Source of the DNA: Eubacterium sp.
GTDB lineage: Bacteria; Bacillota; Clostridia; Lachnospirales; Lachnospiraceae
Reading direction: 5' to 3'
Length of the DNA stretch: 64,000 nucleotides
Assembly: GCA_017433295.1 (NCBI GenBank)
Contig: JAFRHL010000035.1
Coordinates: 37,338 to 101,337, forward strand
Numbering within the stretch: the stretch's first letter is position 1; each line of letters begins with the position of its first letter. Shown one piece after another: positions 7,356 to 15,515 of this stretch. Under the pieces are notes generated by a model, which was not told the origin of the DNA, made no database searches, and saw only the letters and a program-made list of their open reading frames with translations. The translations under genes were made by a program, and so were the position numbers.

Positions 7356-8714
7356 TCACCCTATCTTTTTCAGTTTATTGAAATCGATAATCTCTTTTCT
7401 CTCGCCTTCTTTGAGGTAAGAACAATTCGTACTGATCAGAGCAGACGCCACCGGTAGGGATACGCTGTTCCCTATCTTCGCAACCTGTTCTGCGATAGTC
7501 ATCTTTTTCCAGTTGATATCATACCCAATGATGTAGTCATCTGGAAAACCCTGCATTACTTTTAATTCTGTCGGCTTTAGCATCCGCAGGAAAATATCAG
7601 AGATGATGTATTTTTGTCCGTCTATGGTTAACAGAACATTTACGAGCCCAAACCTATCCTTTGTCGTAATCGTGGCAAGTGGTTCTGATATCTCCTGCCC
7701 ACAGCCCGTCCCATAATACTTAACCAGGAATGCTGATATCACACCAAAATGCCCAGGGCTTGTTGTAATCGTATGTAACGGTTCATCGCATCCTTGCCCT
7801 GTTCCTGATTTATAAAATTTTGTAACAAAAGCTGTAACCAGTCCGTATCTGTTTGAAGTGTCAAGAGTTTTGATCGGTTCTGTAAGGACTTGGCCCCTAC
7901 TATCCCCGTCCTTCTGCTCACCGTGATACTGGATCATAAATGCAACAGCTCTTTCATCTTTCACGATGTATGGATCCGGATTATCTACTATGTACTTTCG
8001 GATTCCGTTCGCAATCCGTCTCTGTGTAGCCTCAGCCAATGGCCTCCGGCGGGTGAATATCGATTGTCCCAGATCTGACCAGTCTATATAGTCTCCACAT
8101 TGCTTCCAAGGTGGGATACCGTTCTTAAAATGTGTCTGCTTTGGCCAGACAATCGATCTTCCATCTCTACGGAATACTGCATACCACCGTTTACGTGTAG
8201 TGGGAGCGCCATAATCAGCTGCAATCAGTTCCCTGCTCTCAAATGCGTACCCAAGGTTCTTGATGGCTCTGATAAATTTTTCGTATTCTTCACCCATTCT
8301 TTCTTTGATCGGCCTTCCGGCATCGTCCAATGGACCCCACTGCTGTATTTCCTCGACATTTTCCATAATGATTACATCCGGCTGAACTGCTCTAGCATGT
8401 TTATAGACAGCCCAGGGAAGCATCCTTATCCCGCTGACGCGGGGCTTGCCCCCTTTTGCTTTAGAAAACTGCGTACAATCCGGGGAGGCCCACATCAAAG
8501 CGACATGCCGGCCTCCTACATACTTTTGCAGGTCAACCCGGAATATATCTTCCGTAAGATGCAAGGCCTCCGGATGGTTCACCTTATGTATTCTTATTGC
8601 CTGTGGATCGTGGTTTACTGCAATATCCACGGTTCTGCCTAAAGCCATTTCGATGCCGACGGAGGCTCCGCCCCCGCCAGCAAAACAGTCTATAATCAGA
8701 TTATTGTTTCTCAA
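7356..8714 (-). CDS. DNA (cytosine-5) methyltransferase (phage)
   Basis: The 452-residue protein has motif I as DCFAGGGGASVGIEMA, motif IV as SPDCTQFSKAKGGK with the catalytic Cys, motif VI as MENVEEI, motif VIII-type TRKRWYAVF and the C-terminal motifs MQGFPDDY and IGNSVSLPVA. The start is TTG at 8714, five bases after AAGGAGG. The upstream in-frame ATG lies inside the SPFH gene. It shares the operon with a second methyltransferase, so the phage DNA may carry two modifications. Confidence 0.92.
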   Translation of the reverse strand: MRNNNLIIDCFAGGGGASVGIEMALGRTVDIAVNHDPQAIRIHKVNHPEALHLTEDIFRVDLQKYVGGRHVALMWASPDCTQFSKAKGGKPRVSGIRMLPWAVYKHARAVQPDVIIMENVEEIQQWGPLDDAGRPIKERMGEEYEKFIRAIKNLGYAFESRELIAADYGAPTTRKRWYAVFRRDGRSIVWPKQTHFKNGIPPWKQCGDYIDWSDLGQSIFTRRRPLAEATQRRIANGIRKYIVDNPDPYIVKDERAVAFMIQYHGEQKDGDSRGQVLTEPIKTLDTSNRYGLVTAFVTKFYKSGTGQGCDEPLHTITTSPGHFGVISAFLVKYYGTGCGQEISEPLATITTKDRFGLVNVLLTIDGQKYIISDIFLRMLKPTELKVMQGFPDDYIIGYDINWKKMTIAEQVAKIGNSVSLPVASALISTNCSYLKEGERKEIIDFNKLKKIG

Positions 8715-8724
8715 TATGGCCTCC

Positions 8725-9585
8725 TTATTTTTCAACCACTGCAGCAGCACCCTGTGTAGTCACCCATCCGTGCTTATACCTGGCCTCCGCCTCTTTCATC
8801 TGAATAAGCTCAGGAGTGATGCTTTCCGCTTTTACTTTATTGGCTTCTGCCTCTGCTTTTGCCTTTGTAATCTGAATATCTGCCTCGTTCTTAGCTTTAA
8901 TTAGTGCAGTCTCAGCCTCAACCTTCGCAGTCTCCTGTTCTGCCTGCGCCTGCTGTTTTTTCTGCAGAGCCTCTACTCTGTTATTGATTGTCTGTTTCAG
9001 CTGTTTATCTGGATGGACATCAATTATTGATGCATCCATAACCTCTATGCCATATGTTTTTCCAAATTCCTCGTTGAGATAATCTGTAATCTTGTGATTG
9101 ATCTCTGACCGGTTACCCGAATAAATATCCATAAGACTGTAATTGGTGGTCACTTCAGAAACTTTTGATTTCATAACGGCTTTAACACGGTTTTCAATGA
9201 TATCGTCACCACTCATACCCTTATACTTTTTAAATGTTTCAATAAGAGTCTCCGGCTTAAACCGATAACTCATTTGAAAGCTGATTGCGATAGTAGCATC
9301 ATCCGACGTGGACACTCTAAAAGAGTCATTCCCTTTGGAGCCTTCTCTCTTATCCTTTGTCAGAACTAATTGTTCATTGCCGACGGTAAAGAGCTTAATC
9401 TTCTTACCAGGACCCACTATATGCCATCCCTGCTTTAATGTTTCATCCTGGATTCCACCATTTACGGAATAAATAGTTGCTTCGTAACCAACTGGAACTC
9501 TTTCAACCAATAAAAGCATACATAATAAGAAAACCACTATAATTGCTGCTAAACTGATTCCACCTACTAAACCTTTTTTATTCAT
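8725..9585 (-). CDS. SPFH/Band-7 (prohibitin-like) membrane protein
   Basis: The 286-residue protein has one N-terminal membrane helix (about 7-28), then a Band-7 domain (about 30-190) with GYEATIYSVNGGIQ and a GIEVMDASIIDVHP strand. A long Ala/Glu/Lys coiled coil (about 200-265) follows. SPFH proteins oligomerise on membranes and organise microdomains. Phage copies are known but their role is unclear. The start overlaps the stop of a small membrane protein gene, suggesting the two work together. Confidence 0.88.
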   Translation of the reverse strand: MNKKGLVGGISLAAIIVVFLLCMLLLVERVPVGYEATIYSVNGGIQDETLKQGWHIVGPGKKIKLFTVGNEQLVLTKDKREGSKGNDSFRVSTSDDATIAISFQMSYRFKPETLIETFKKYKGMSGDDIIENRVKAVMKSKVSEVTTNYSLMDIYSGNRSEINHKITDYLNEEFGKTYGIEVMDASIIDVHPDKQLKQTINNRVEALQKKQQAQAEQETAKVEAETALIKAKNEADIQITKAKAEAEANKVKAESITPELIQMKEAEARYKHGWVTTQGAAAVVEK

Positions 9586-9742
9586 CTTTATCCTCCTTTA
9601 ATTCATTCATTGCGTCTTTCCAAATGCGATATAAAAATTTACCTAACGGCCTGAACACAAATGCCAGTAAAAACCACATTGCGACAGCCGCCAGTACAAT
9701 CAACAAATACATAACTACCACGATTATCCTCCATGAAATCAT
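9578..9742 (-). CDS. Small membrane protein (54 aa)
   Basis: A frame from ATG 9742 (GAGGA five bases upstream) to TAA 9578 encodes a protein with one strong hydrophobic helix (about residues 6-32) and a basic, then acidic tail. It overlaps the SPFH start. Being adjacent to another membrane gene with coupled translation supports it. Function unknown. Confidence 0.65.
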   Translation of the reverse strand: MISWRIIVVVMYLLIVLAAVAMWFLLAFVFRPLGKFLYRIWKDAMNELKEDKDE

Positions 9743-9749
9743 CTTTTCC

Positions 9750-10016
9750 TCATACTCTTATTGCTATTTCCCCACCACAAGCTGCATACCCTGCCAGATC
9801 AACAAAGCTGTCACCGGATCCGCCACCACTTCTAATCCGTACAATTTTAAGCAGGGCCATCATCATTGCCACATCCAATGCTGAGAATGTACAACCTTTG
9901 TATTCGGACCACATACCTGCAATAGCCTTAAAATTATCTTCCGGGGAACCGTATTCCTGCTCCCTCTGACCACATACACATTTCTTAGCCTCATCCAGAA
10001 TCTCTGCCCTTTTCAT
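9750..10016 (-). CDS. DUF6378-like phage protein
   Basis: The 88-residue protein has REQEYGSPEDNFKAIAGMWS and a later DVAMMMALLKIVRIRSGG segment, the conserved pattern of a common small phage protein annotated as DUF6378. The helices carry acids and Arg residues reminiscent of the all-alpha NTP pyrophosphatase fold, but no activity can be claimed. Confidence 0.7.
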   Translation of the reverse strand: MKRAEILDEAKKCVCGQREQEYGSPEDNFKAIAGMWSEYKGCTFSALDVAMMMALLKIVRIRSGGGSGDSFVDLAGYAACGGEIAIRV

Positions 10017-10025
10017 CTCTACCTC

Positions 10026-10196
10026 CTATTTGATATAAATCGTCTCAAACATCAGAATTGCCACTAAAGCCATGGTAAGCATCGTAGCAAGCACTATACC
10101 CCTATTACCAGCTTTTCCGTCATCATCCAAGGCTGTCAGCATAGCAATGATATCGATGAACAGTAAGACGACCTTTAGAACAGTTGAATAAATCAT
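10026..10196 (-). CDS. Small two-helix membrane protein
   Basis: The 56-residue protein starts at ATG 10196 after GGAGGG. It has two hydrophobic helices (about 4-22 and 36-53) separated by a short acidic/basic turn, DDDGKAGNR. It may be a holin-like or accessory membrane protein, but an early-operon location argues against lysis. Unrecognised. Confidence 0.55.
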   Translation of the reverse strand: MIYSTVLKVVLLFIDIIAMLTALDDDGKAGNRGIVLATMLTMALVAILMFETIYIK

Positions 10197-10197
10197 G

Positions 10198-10827
10198 TTA
10201 TCCCTCCAGAATATCATCGAACAGACACGGAGCTGACTCCCTGCAGATCTTTAGCAGCTGTGTAGCAACCTCCCTCATCTGAGGATGAGCTGCCGGATTG
10301 CACCTGACTCTCAGGAAATGCCGCCATTCAGTAATATCCGCCGTCATCACAATCTCGGCCTTCAAACTGTGAGGAAGGACATTCCTTGCTTCCTGTGCCG
10401 TACATCCCCAGCCCAATAATTCAAAATAGGCATCTTCACAGTCACTGCAAGCCTCTGCCCATCTCTGATACCCCTTTGTACCCGGTTCCAGAAAACAGGG
10501 TTCAATCACAGTTATTTCGGACCCGAACTTGTGCTCCATGGAATAATTGCAGTATCTGGTAGATTCCTGGCTGAAAGATGCCAGTCGATGTCTCACGATT
10601 TCATGAGAGATTCCGCGGTCTACTATGAACTTTACTGTAAAGGAAATGTGTTCAAGCACGGAAGTGTGCCCTCGTTTGATAAGATTTCTGATGAATTGTT
10701 CTGCGGTTCCTTCCGCTATTTTGTCCTCAGACTTATAGCAGACCCTTCCACATCTCTCGATGTGGTGAATAGCTTCATTCCAATCAATGTTTGAAATGAT
10801 CTCTACAGATGGTTTAATGATTTTCAT
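10198..10827 (-). CDS. thyX: Flavin-dependent thymidylate synthase ThyX
   Basis: The 209-residue protein has the diagnostic ThyX motif RHRLASFSQESTRY (RHRx7S) and a C-terminal RCNPAAHPQMREVA segment. It makes dTMP from dUMP with FAD and methylene-tetrahydrofolate, supplying thymidylate for phage replication. The ATG at 10827 with AAGGAGG is preferred over upstream in-frame starts. Confidence 0.95.
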   Translation of the reverse strand: MKIIKPSVEIISNIDWNEAIHHIERCGRVCYKSEDKIAEGTAEQFIRNLIKRGHTSVLEHISFTVKFIVDRGISHEIVRHRLASFSQESTRYCNYSMEHKFGSEITVIEPCFLEPGTKGYQRWAEACSDCEDAYFELLGWGCTAQEARNVLPHSLKAEIVMTADITEWRHFLRVRCNPAAHPQMREVATQLLKICRESAPCLFDDILEG

Positions 10828-10999
10828 ATGAGCCTCCTTCTCTGAACCAGTTGTCGGCATATGCAAGTAAGATTAAATTGAAACCGGTGATAACAGTAAC
10901 GATCAATGGGATCCAGCTTTCACTGTCCAGACAACATGCTGCGAACATAAACAGTACAATATTGACCGTAACCCATATCCTTAAAATAATGTTTTTCAT
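10814..10999 (-). CDS. Small membrane protein (61 aa)
   Basis: The true start is likely ATG 10999, preceded by GGAGGGGATACC; the longer open frame overlaps the polymerase. The protein has two hydrophobic segments (about 3-22 and 27-50) and a polar C-terminus. Its stop overlaps the thyX start by 14 bases. Function unknown. Confidence 0.55.
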   Translation of the reverse strand: MKNIILRIWVTVNIVLFMFAACCLDSESWIPLIVTVITGFNLILLAYADNWFREGGSYENH

Positions 11000-11010
11000 G
11001 GTATCCCCTC

Positions 11011-13005
11011 CTAATCCTTTGTAAAGAAATCTCCAACCCAGCCTGCCGCATTTAAGGGCATGTCCTTTGCCCAGGCAGGCGGCTGTCGCATAATATCGCA
11101 AACCTGATTCAGCATCGTATCATTGTCTGCATACGGCTTGATATCGATCACTACCTCATCATGGACATGGAAGACAATTGGAAAGCCTGCGGCTTCCAGT
11201 CGTTCTATAGCCTCTGCCAGACAGTCCCTTGCAATAGCCTGAACAACATTCTCAGTAAGCTTTCCTCCATATGTCTCGTTCTCTTTCCACTTCTTCGTTG
11301 TCTGGTCAATACCCATATACGTGATCGATTTACCGCCAAAACGATTTGTCCCTATCTTAGGTCTGACATAGTAAAGTTTCCTCCCGGATGGCAGTAGTAT
11401 GGTAAAGCAGTAATGTCCTTGGTTATAATCATATTCACGTGACAACCACAGACCGTGTACATTCGCACTTCCGCCATATTCGATTACCTTTATTGCCGCC
11501 TCATTCATCTCCCACCACAAGCTCTGAATATGACTGTTGGCATTCCGCCACCTGGAAACAATGTCCGGCAGTTCTTCTTCGTGTAGCCCCATGTCCAAAG
11601 CTCCCATCGCGATCAGTGCTCCGGGACCGCCCTGATATCCGAGTGCCAATTCAGCCACCTTGCCCTTGGCTCTCAGCGCATATTCTGGATTACCTTTCTT
11701 GATAAGTTCTATCGGAACCCCGAACATCTGTGATGCGGATGCCTCATAGATCTTTCCATGGGTTCGGAATACATCAAGCCTCCATCTCTCACCTGCCAGC
11801 CAGGAGATCACACGCGCCTCTATGGCGCTGAAATCGGCATCAACCAGTACATTCCCCGGGCTGGCTACAAAAGCTGTTCTGATAAGCTGTGATAGCGTGT
11901 CATTGATACTTCCATAACAACATTTAAGAGCATCCCTCTTCCTTCCGGCCACAAGCTCCCTAGCCAGCTCTATCGGGTCTGTATAGGTTCGTGGAAGGTT
12001 TTGTACCTGTACAAGCCTACCGGCCCATCTGCCGGTCCTATTTGCTCCGTAGAACTGTAATAACCCTCTCACCCTGTTATCCGGGCAGACACAGGTCTTT
12101 ATAGCGTCATACTTCTTAGTGCTGGTCTTTCCCAGCTCCTGACGGATCTGAAGCATTTCCCTCGTATCATGATCAAGATCATCCCTCTTTAAGAGCTTAA
12201 TTACGGTATCCTTTCTCATGTCAGTAATCTCAACATCAGGGCCGGTATGTTCATCCACCCACTTTGAAAGCTGTGATACACTATTTGGATTGTTCAGACC
12301 AGATAAAGCTACCGCCCTTTCCATCATCTCCGCCTTAGACTGTTCGCCGATATAAAGCGCACCATCCACAAAAGGTATATCAACAGCCACGCCGCGCATA
12401 TTAATCGTCAGATCTGTCTCCCATTGATTCTGTACGAAATCAGGAACCGGAAAGCTTGACAATCTCCGTTCAATCTCCATCTCCGTTACAACATCCTGAC
12501 AGCAGTATTCTTTAAATAGCGCCCATTTCTCAGGATCGTGGTGCGGATAGTTCCGTGTTCTGCCGCCGTTTACTTTTGTTGGTCTGCATGGAACACAGAA
12601 ATATCGGATCAAAGCTTTGCCGGTATTGAGCTTCTGCTTATCCTCCGGCAGCCCCAGGGCTTTACCCGTCGCTTCCAATCCTGCCGTGTATCCACAATAT
12701 AAGCCGTGGAACATTGTGCATCTCCATTGCGCCGGTATCATAGGTCCGTAATACTTAGACAGACAGCCAAATTCAAAAGGCGCATTATAGGCATGTTTGA
12801 TGATATTGGGATCTTTTAAAGATTGGACAATCCATTCCGGTACTACTTCACCCTGTGCCAAGTCGATGATCTGCACCGGCAACCCATCAACGGAATAAGC
12901 AAACAACAATATCTCGAAATCATCTGAGGCGATATACCTCTGAGCACCTGCATCCCTGATCGACACAGAGCTGTATGTTTCTAAATCGATCGACAAGTGA
13001 TGCAT
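11011..13005 (-). CDS. Phage family-A DNA polymerase (DNA polymerase I-like)
   Basis: The 664-residue protein begins with a 3'-5' exonuclease-like segment (LSIDLETYSS). The family-A palm motifs follow: DADFSAIEARVISWL (motif A), a motif-B helix region around RAKGKVAELALGYQGG, and VHDEVVIDI (motif C). It lacks the 5'-nuclease domain, as usual for phage enzymes. It should be the replicative polymerase of the element. It is followed by small membrane-protein and thyX genes and preceded by the tRNA-like cluster. Confidence 0.93.
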   Translation of the reverse strand: MHHLSIDLETYSSVSIRDAGAQRYIASDDFEILLFAYSVDGLPVQIIDLAQGEVVPEWIVQSLKDPNIIKHAYNAPFEFGCLSKYYGPMIPAQWRCTMFHGLYCGYTAGLEATGKALGLPEDKQKLNTGKALIRYFCVPCRPTKVNGGRTRNYPHHDPEKWALFKEYCCQDVVTEMEIERRLSSFPVPDFVQNQWETDLTINMRGVAVDIPFVDGALYIGEQSKAEMMERAVALSGLNNPNSVSQLSKWVDEHTGPDVEITDMRKDTVIKLLKRDDLDHDTREMLQIRQELGKTSTKKYDAIKTCVCPDNRVRGLLQFYGANRTGRWAGRLVQVQNLPRTYTDPIELARELVAGRKRDALKCCYGSINDTLSQLIRTAFVASPGNVLVDADFSAIEARVISWLAGERWRLDVFRTHGKIYEASASQMFGVPIELIKKGNPEYALRAKGKVAELALGYQGGPGALIAMGALDMGLHEEELPDIVSRWRNANSHIQSLWWEMNEAAIKVIEYGGSANVHGLWLSREYDYNQGHYCFTILLPSGRKLYYVRPKIGTNRFGGKSITYMGIDQTTKKWKENETYGGKLTENVVQAIARDCLAEAIERLEAAGFPIVFHVHDEVVIDIKPYADNDTMLNQVCDIMRQPPAWAKDMPLNAAGWVGDFFTKD

Positions 13006-13051
13006 ATTTCTCCTCCTTCAGTTTCCAATATTCACAATGCGCATTATGAAA

Positions 13052-13129
13052 ACGGAACGACAGGACTTGAACCTGTATGGGGTTTCCTCGGCCGTCATAT
13101 TCCCCGCTTTACCATTAAACTACGTTCCG
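13052..13129 (-). tRNA. tRNA-like gene 1, anticodon arm atypical
   Basis: The minus strand forms a perfect 7-bp acceptor stem (CGGAACG/CGTTCCG), a D-arm (GTTT...AAGC with AATGGTA loop) and a T-arm (ACAGG TTCAAGT CCTGT). The 29 bases between D- and T-arm do not form a normal 5-bp/7-nt anticodon arm; only a GGGG/CCCC pairing closing a large loop is apparent. CCA is not encoded. Isotype cannot be assigned. Confidence 0.5.
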
Positions 13130-13284
13130 ATGGTCGGATTAAGGTCTCCGAAACCGCACATCCCGCTATTTGGCCTGACGTTTTCACCACCAGGTTCTGA
13201 AGGCCGTGTACTTTAGTCTTCCTACTTCACAGGTGTTTTGCTACTTGTCACTGGGCAAGCGGATAGTTTGCTCTCTGCCCCGCT

Positions 13285-13363
13285 TCGGAACGGCAGGAAT
13301 CGAACCTGCGCATAACCCATCATCTGCGACTCACAGACTGCTCTTCCATTGAGCTACGTTCCG
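13285..13363 (-). tRNA. tRNA-like gene 2, non-canonical anticodon loop
   Basis: The acceptor stem is identical to that of gene 1 (CGGAACG/CGTTCCG), with D-arm GCTC/GAGC and T-arm GCAGG TTCGATT CCTGC. A weak 5-bp anticodon stem (GTCTG/CAGAT) closes the loop TGAGTCG, which lacks the universal U33. About 12 bases separate it from the T-arm. CCA is not encoded. Confidence 0.5.
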
Positions 13364-13710
13364 ATATGCACCGTATCCCCAAAGGTGCGTCCTACTTTGT
13401 TGCGCCAGACCGCAACATTTCGTTTTTTCACTCGACTGGTTTTCTGGTTACCAACAGGAGGAGGATTCGTTTGTCTTTGCCGTATGCTCTGCTTAGTGTG
13501 GCATTTCTTTTTCTGCAGATTGCACGCCAACCGGTGCGACATCGATAGACAAAGATTCAGGATGACTGCAAACCTATCTGGTTTAACGTGGGAAGACACC
13601 ACGGCGTCCCGGCGACAGGATATGAAACTGCATCTTCTGGCTTTACGCGTCAGCCTCTGTCCTTCGTCCTTATACGCAAATCGGACTTGATCTTGTACGA
13701 CGCCGGGAAC

Positions 13711-13782
13711 TTGGAGATCGGGGGATCAAACCCCGGACCTGCGGTGCGTGCTCCTGCTGCTCTGCCTCTGAGCTAATCTCCA
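13711..13782 (-). tRNA. tRNA-like gene 3, non-canonical anticodon arm
   Basis: The length is canonical (72 nt without CCA), with acceptor TGGAGAT/ATCTCCA, D-arm GCTC/GAGC and T-arm CGGGG TTTGATC CCCCG. The anticodon stem GCAGG/ACCGC has two mismatches and the loop AGCACGC has G at position 33. If functional, positions 34-36 would read CAC. Confidence 0.5.
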
Positions 13783-13843
13783 AACCAACATTTTTAAAAA
13801 AGGAGAAACCCTATTGCTCCTGGCGAATCAGTCCAGAAGCGAT

Positions 13844-13922
13844 CCGGGACGGCAGGACTCGAACCCACAAACACTTTAAGGGATGGACTTAAAGACGCTT
13901 TAGCCATTTAAGCTACGTTCCG
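13844..13922 (-). tRNA. tRNA-like gene 4 with extended 7-bp anticodon stem
   Basis: The acceptor stem CGGAACG/CGTCCCG has one A-C mismatch. D-arm (GCTT/AAGC) and T-arm (GTGGG TTCGAGT CCTGC) are recognisable. The anticodon arm is a perfect 7-bp stem CTTTAAG/CTTAAAG closing the loop TCCATCC, which has CAT at its centre and no U33. CCA is not encoded. Confidence 0.5.
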
Positions 13923-13929
13923 AAAATAT

Positions 13930-13968
13930 GAGGATAACCCGGTACACCGGGGCAGTGTTGTTATCCTC
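13930..13968. other. Hairpin between DUF2815 gene and tRNA-like cluster
   Basis: GAGGATAAC (13930-13938) pairs with GTTATCCTC (13960-13968), with an inner CCGG/CCGG pairing. There is no T-tract on the minus strand. It lies between the DUF2815 stop and the first tRNA-like gene and could be a processing or partial-attenuation structure. Confidence 0.4.
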
Positions 13969-14064
13969 GTGGTCCCCTTGCGGTTCAGGCTGTTCCGGAT
14001 GCCGCCAATTATATGCCCAGTGTATTTTTTAAGGTGGTTCCGGTTCCACCAGAAAGGGGTATTA

Positions 14065-14760
14065 TCACATCGGCAGTCCAGTGATCGGATTAATCTGCAC
14101 GCCGGTGTTTGCCATATTCATATCGCCGGGTGTTGCAGGCATCGCTCCACCATAACTCGGTGTAGCTACTCCCGGCATTTGCGGAACCGGGGTCATTGCC
14201 TGACCGATACCGGCAAAATCAGATGCCGCGGATGCTCCGCCGGATAATGGTTCACCATCCCTGGTCTTCATTACATTGCCAAGGCCACACCCGACACCCT
14301 TATTTCCGCCCTGTGAAAAGCTGAAGAAATTCAGAGTAACGCGGGCATACATGCCAGAGTAAACGTCCTTCGGGGACAGTTCAACATTGATATTGGACAT
14401 GTCTACAACCTGCGGTTTGCGCTGATCATTCGGCGTGTTTGCGGTGATAACCCAGTGGCCCTTGCACTCCGGACCGAAATCGTCGCCGCCCTTACGCTTT
14501 CCGTCTCCGTCCCAGATCAAAGGGGAAGACAGCTGCGGTCTCATGCCCTTCCACTTATTGGCTACTCCATCCTCAAAAGCCGCTGCAATCGCAGAATCAA
14601 TGTCCGCCTTTGTTGCGATATCCGTTTTCGGTATCAGTAGAGTACAGCTGTATCTCTTCTTGGCCCCCGGTGTGGACGCATTTGCATATGGCTCGTTGAG
14701 ATGGCAGTAAGATAATCTGACTTCACCTGTTAATACTTTTGTTGGAATGTTCTGATACAT
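14065..14760 (-). CDS. DUF2815 phage single-stranded-DNA-binding-type protein
   Basis: The 231-residue protein matches the DUF2815 pattern: a LTGEVRLSYCHLNEPYAN opening, RYSCTLLIPK, and a YSGMYARVTLNFFSF strand. A Gly/Pro/Met-rich low-complexity tail starts at about 185. Such phage proteins have an OB-like fold and are regarded as single-strand binding proteins. Its place with a DUF2800 nuclease and PolA fits a replication/recombination module. AAGGAGG precedes the ATG. Confidence 0.85.
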   Translation of the reverse strand: MYQNIPTKVLTGEVRLSYCHLNEPYANASTPGAKKRYSCTLLIPKTDIATKADIDSAIAAAFEDGVANKWKGMRPQLSSPLIWDGDGKRKGGDDFGPECKGHWVITANTPNDQRKPQVVDMSNINVELSPKDVYSGMYARVTLNFFSFSQGGNKGVGCGLGNVMKTRDGEPLSGGASAASDFAGIGQAMTPVPQMPGVATPSYGGAMPATPGDMNMANTGVQINPITGLPM

Positions 14761-14788
14761 TGATATTTACCTCCTTAAATCTGATTGC

Positions 14789-15115
14789 TTATTTCCTTAA
14801 AGCTTTTTCAAGAATCTCATTTGCTGAAATAACGGCTTCCAGAGCTTTCTGTCTCTTATACTTATCACCTTCATAATCCGGTATGGCATAGTTATGAAGA
14901 TCGTTTAAATAGGTGTTTAATTTTATAGACTCCTTAAGAATCTTTAAACCAATCTGGCAATCTGGATCATCGTAAACTTCCAATAATGCATCTACTATAC
15001 CCAGCTGAAAAGCACTATGCGCTCTGTCTTTTTTATGTATCGTTTCCAGACGTTTCAGTGTCTCTTCTCTACTTGTTGCTTTATCTTCCATCATTTCAAA
15101 AAATTCACTAAACAT
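14789..15115 (-). CDS. Hypothetical phage protein (108 aa)
   Basis: The protein is all helical and charged, with a repeated pattern of short amphipathic helices (SREETLKRLETIHKK, then LKILKESIKLNTYLNDL). It overlaps the preceding gene by eight bases. No family recognised. Confidence 0.55.
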   Translation of the reverse strand: MFSEFFEMMEDKATSREETLKRLETIHKKDRAHSAFQLGIVDALLEVYDDPDCQIGLKILKESIKLNTYLNDLHNYAIPDYEGDKYKRQKALEAVISANEILEKALRK

Positions 15116-15515
15116 AGGTTTCCTCCTTAATTACTTCCAGCTTCGGGATCTTCTTCAGGAACTTGTTATATCTGCTTTTTGCAAATTTCACTTTTGACAT
15201 AAGTTTCGCATTGTGATATTTGCGCCTATCCCTTTCTCTTTTATCGATGATGTAATCACCATCCTTATACCTGGGATCCTGATATCCTTCTTGGAAATCC
15301 CTGCTTGCGATATTCCACTGTTCTTTAAAATCTGCCTCAATCTCAGGGATATAATCGAAATACAGCCGGATACTTTCTTCATTTCCCCATCCTTCCCGAG
15401 TGATGATTTTGAAGAACTTCCGTATATTTCCAATCGGCATTTCTATCATCGCTATCGGCATGTTCAGTGTCATCTCGCAACCATAGATTTTGAATTGAAG
15501 ACTCCGCTCCGTCAT
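15108..15515 (-). CDS. Hypothetical phage protein (135 aa)
   Basis: The protein has a mixed N-terminal half (LQFKIYGCEMTLNMPIAMIEM) and a very basic C-terminal helix region (KRERDRRKYHNAKLMSKVKFAKSRYNKF is the general area), suggesting nucleic-acid contact. The start overlaps the DUF2800 stop (ATGA). Function unknown. Confidence 0.55.
   Translation of the reverse strand: MTERSLQFKIYGCEMTLNMPIAMIEMPIGNIRKFFKIITREGWGNEESIRLYFDYIPEIEADFKEQWNIASRDFQEGYQDPRYKDGDYIIDKRERDRRKYHNAKLMSKVKFAKSRYNKFLKKIPKLEVIKEETYV

Larger units (their letters stand above)
13006..14064. other. Long gene-poor stretch of the prophage containing the tRNA-like cluster
   Basis: This is the only kilobase in the prophage without a convincing protein gene. 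Besides the four tRNA-like genes, 13,130-13,284 and 13,364-13,710 show no recognisable motif. Short open frames on both strands there lack ribosome sites. The segment 13,923-14,064 is hairpin-rich. Confidence 0.6.

Noticed and set aside
13349-13690. Open frames between the tRNA-like genes on both strands
   Set aside because: They have no ribosome sites, overlap tRNA-like structures and show unnatural composition.
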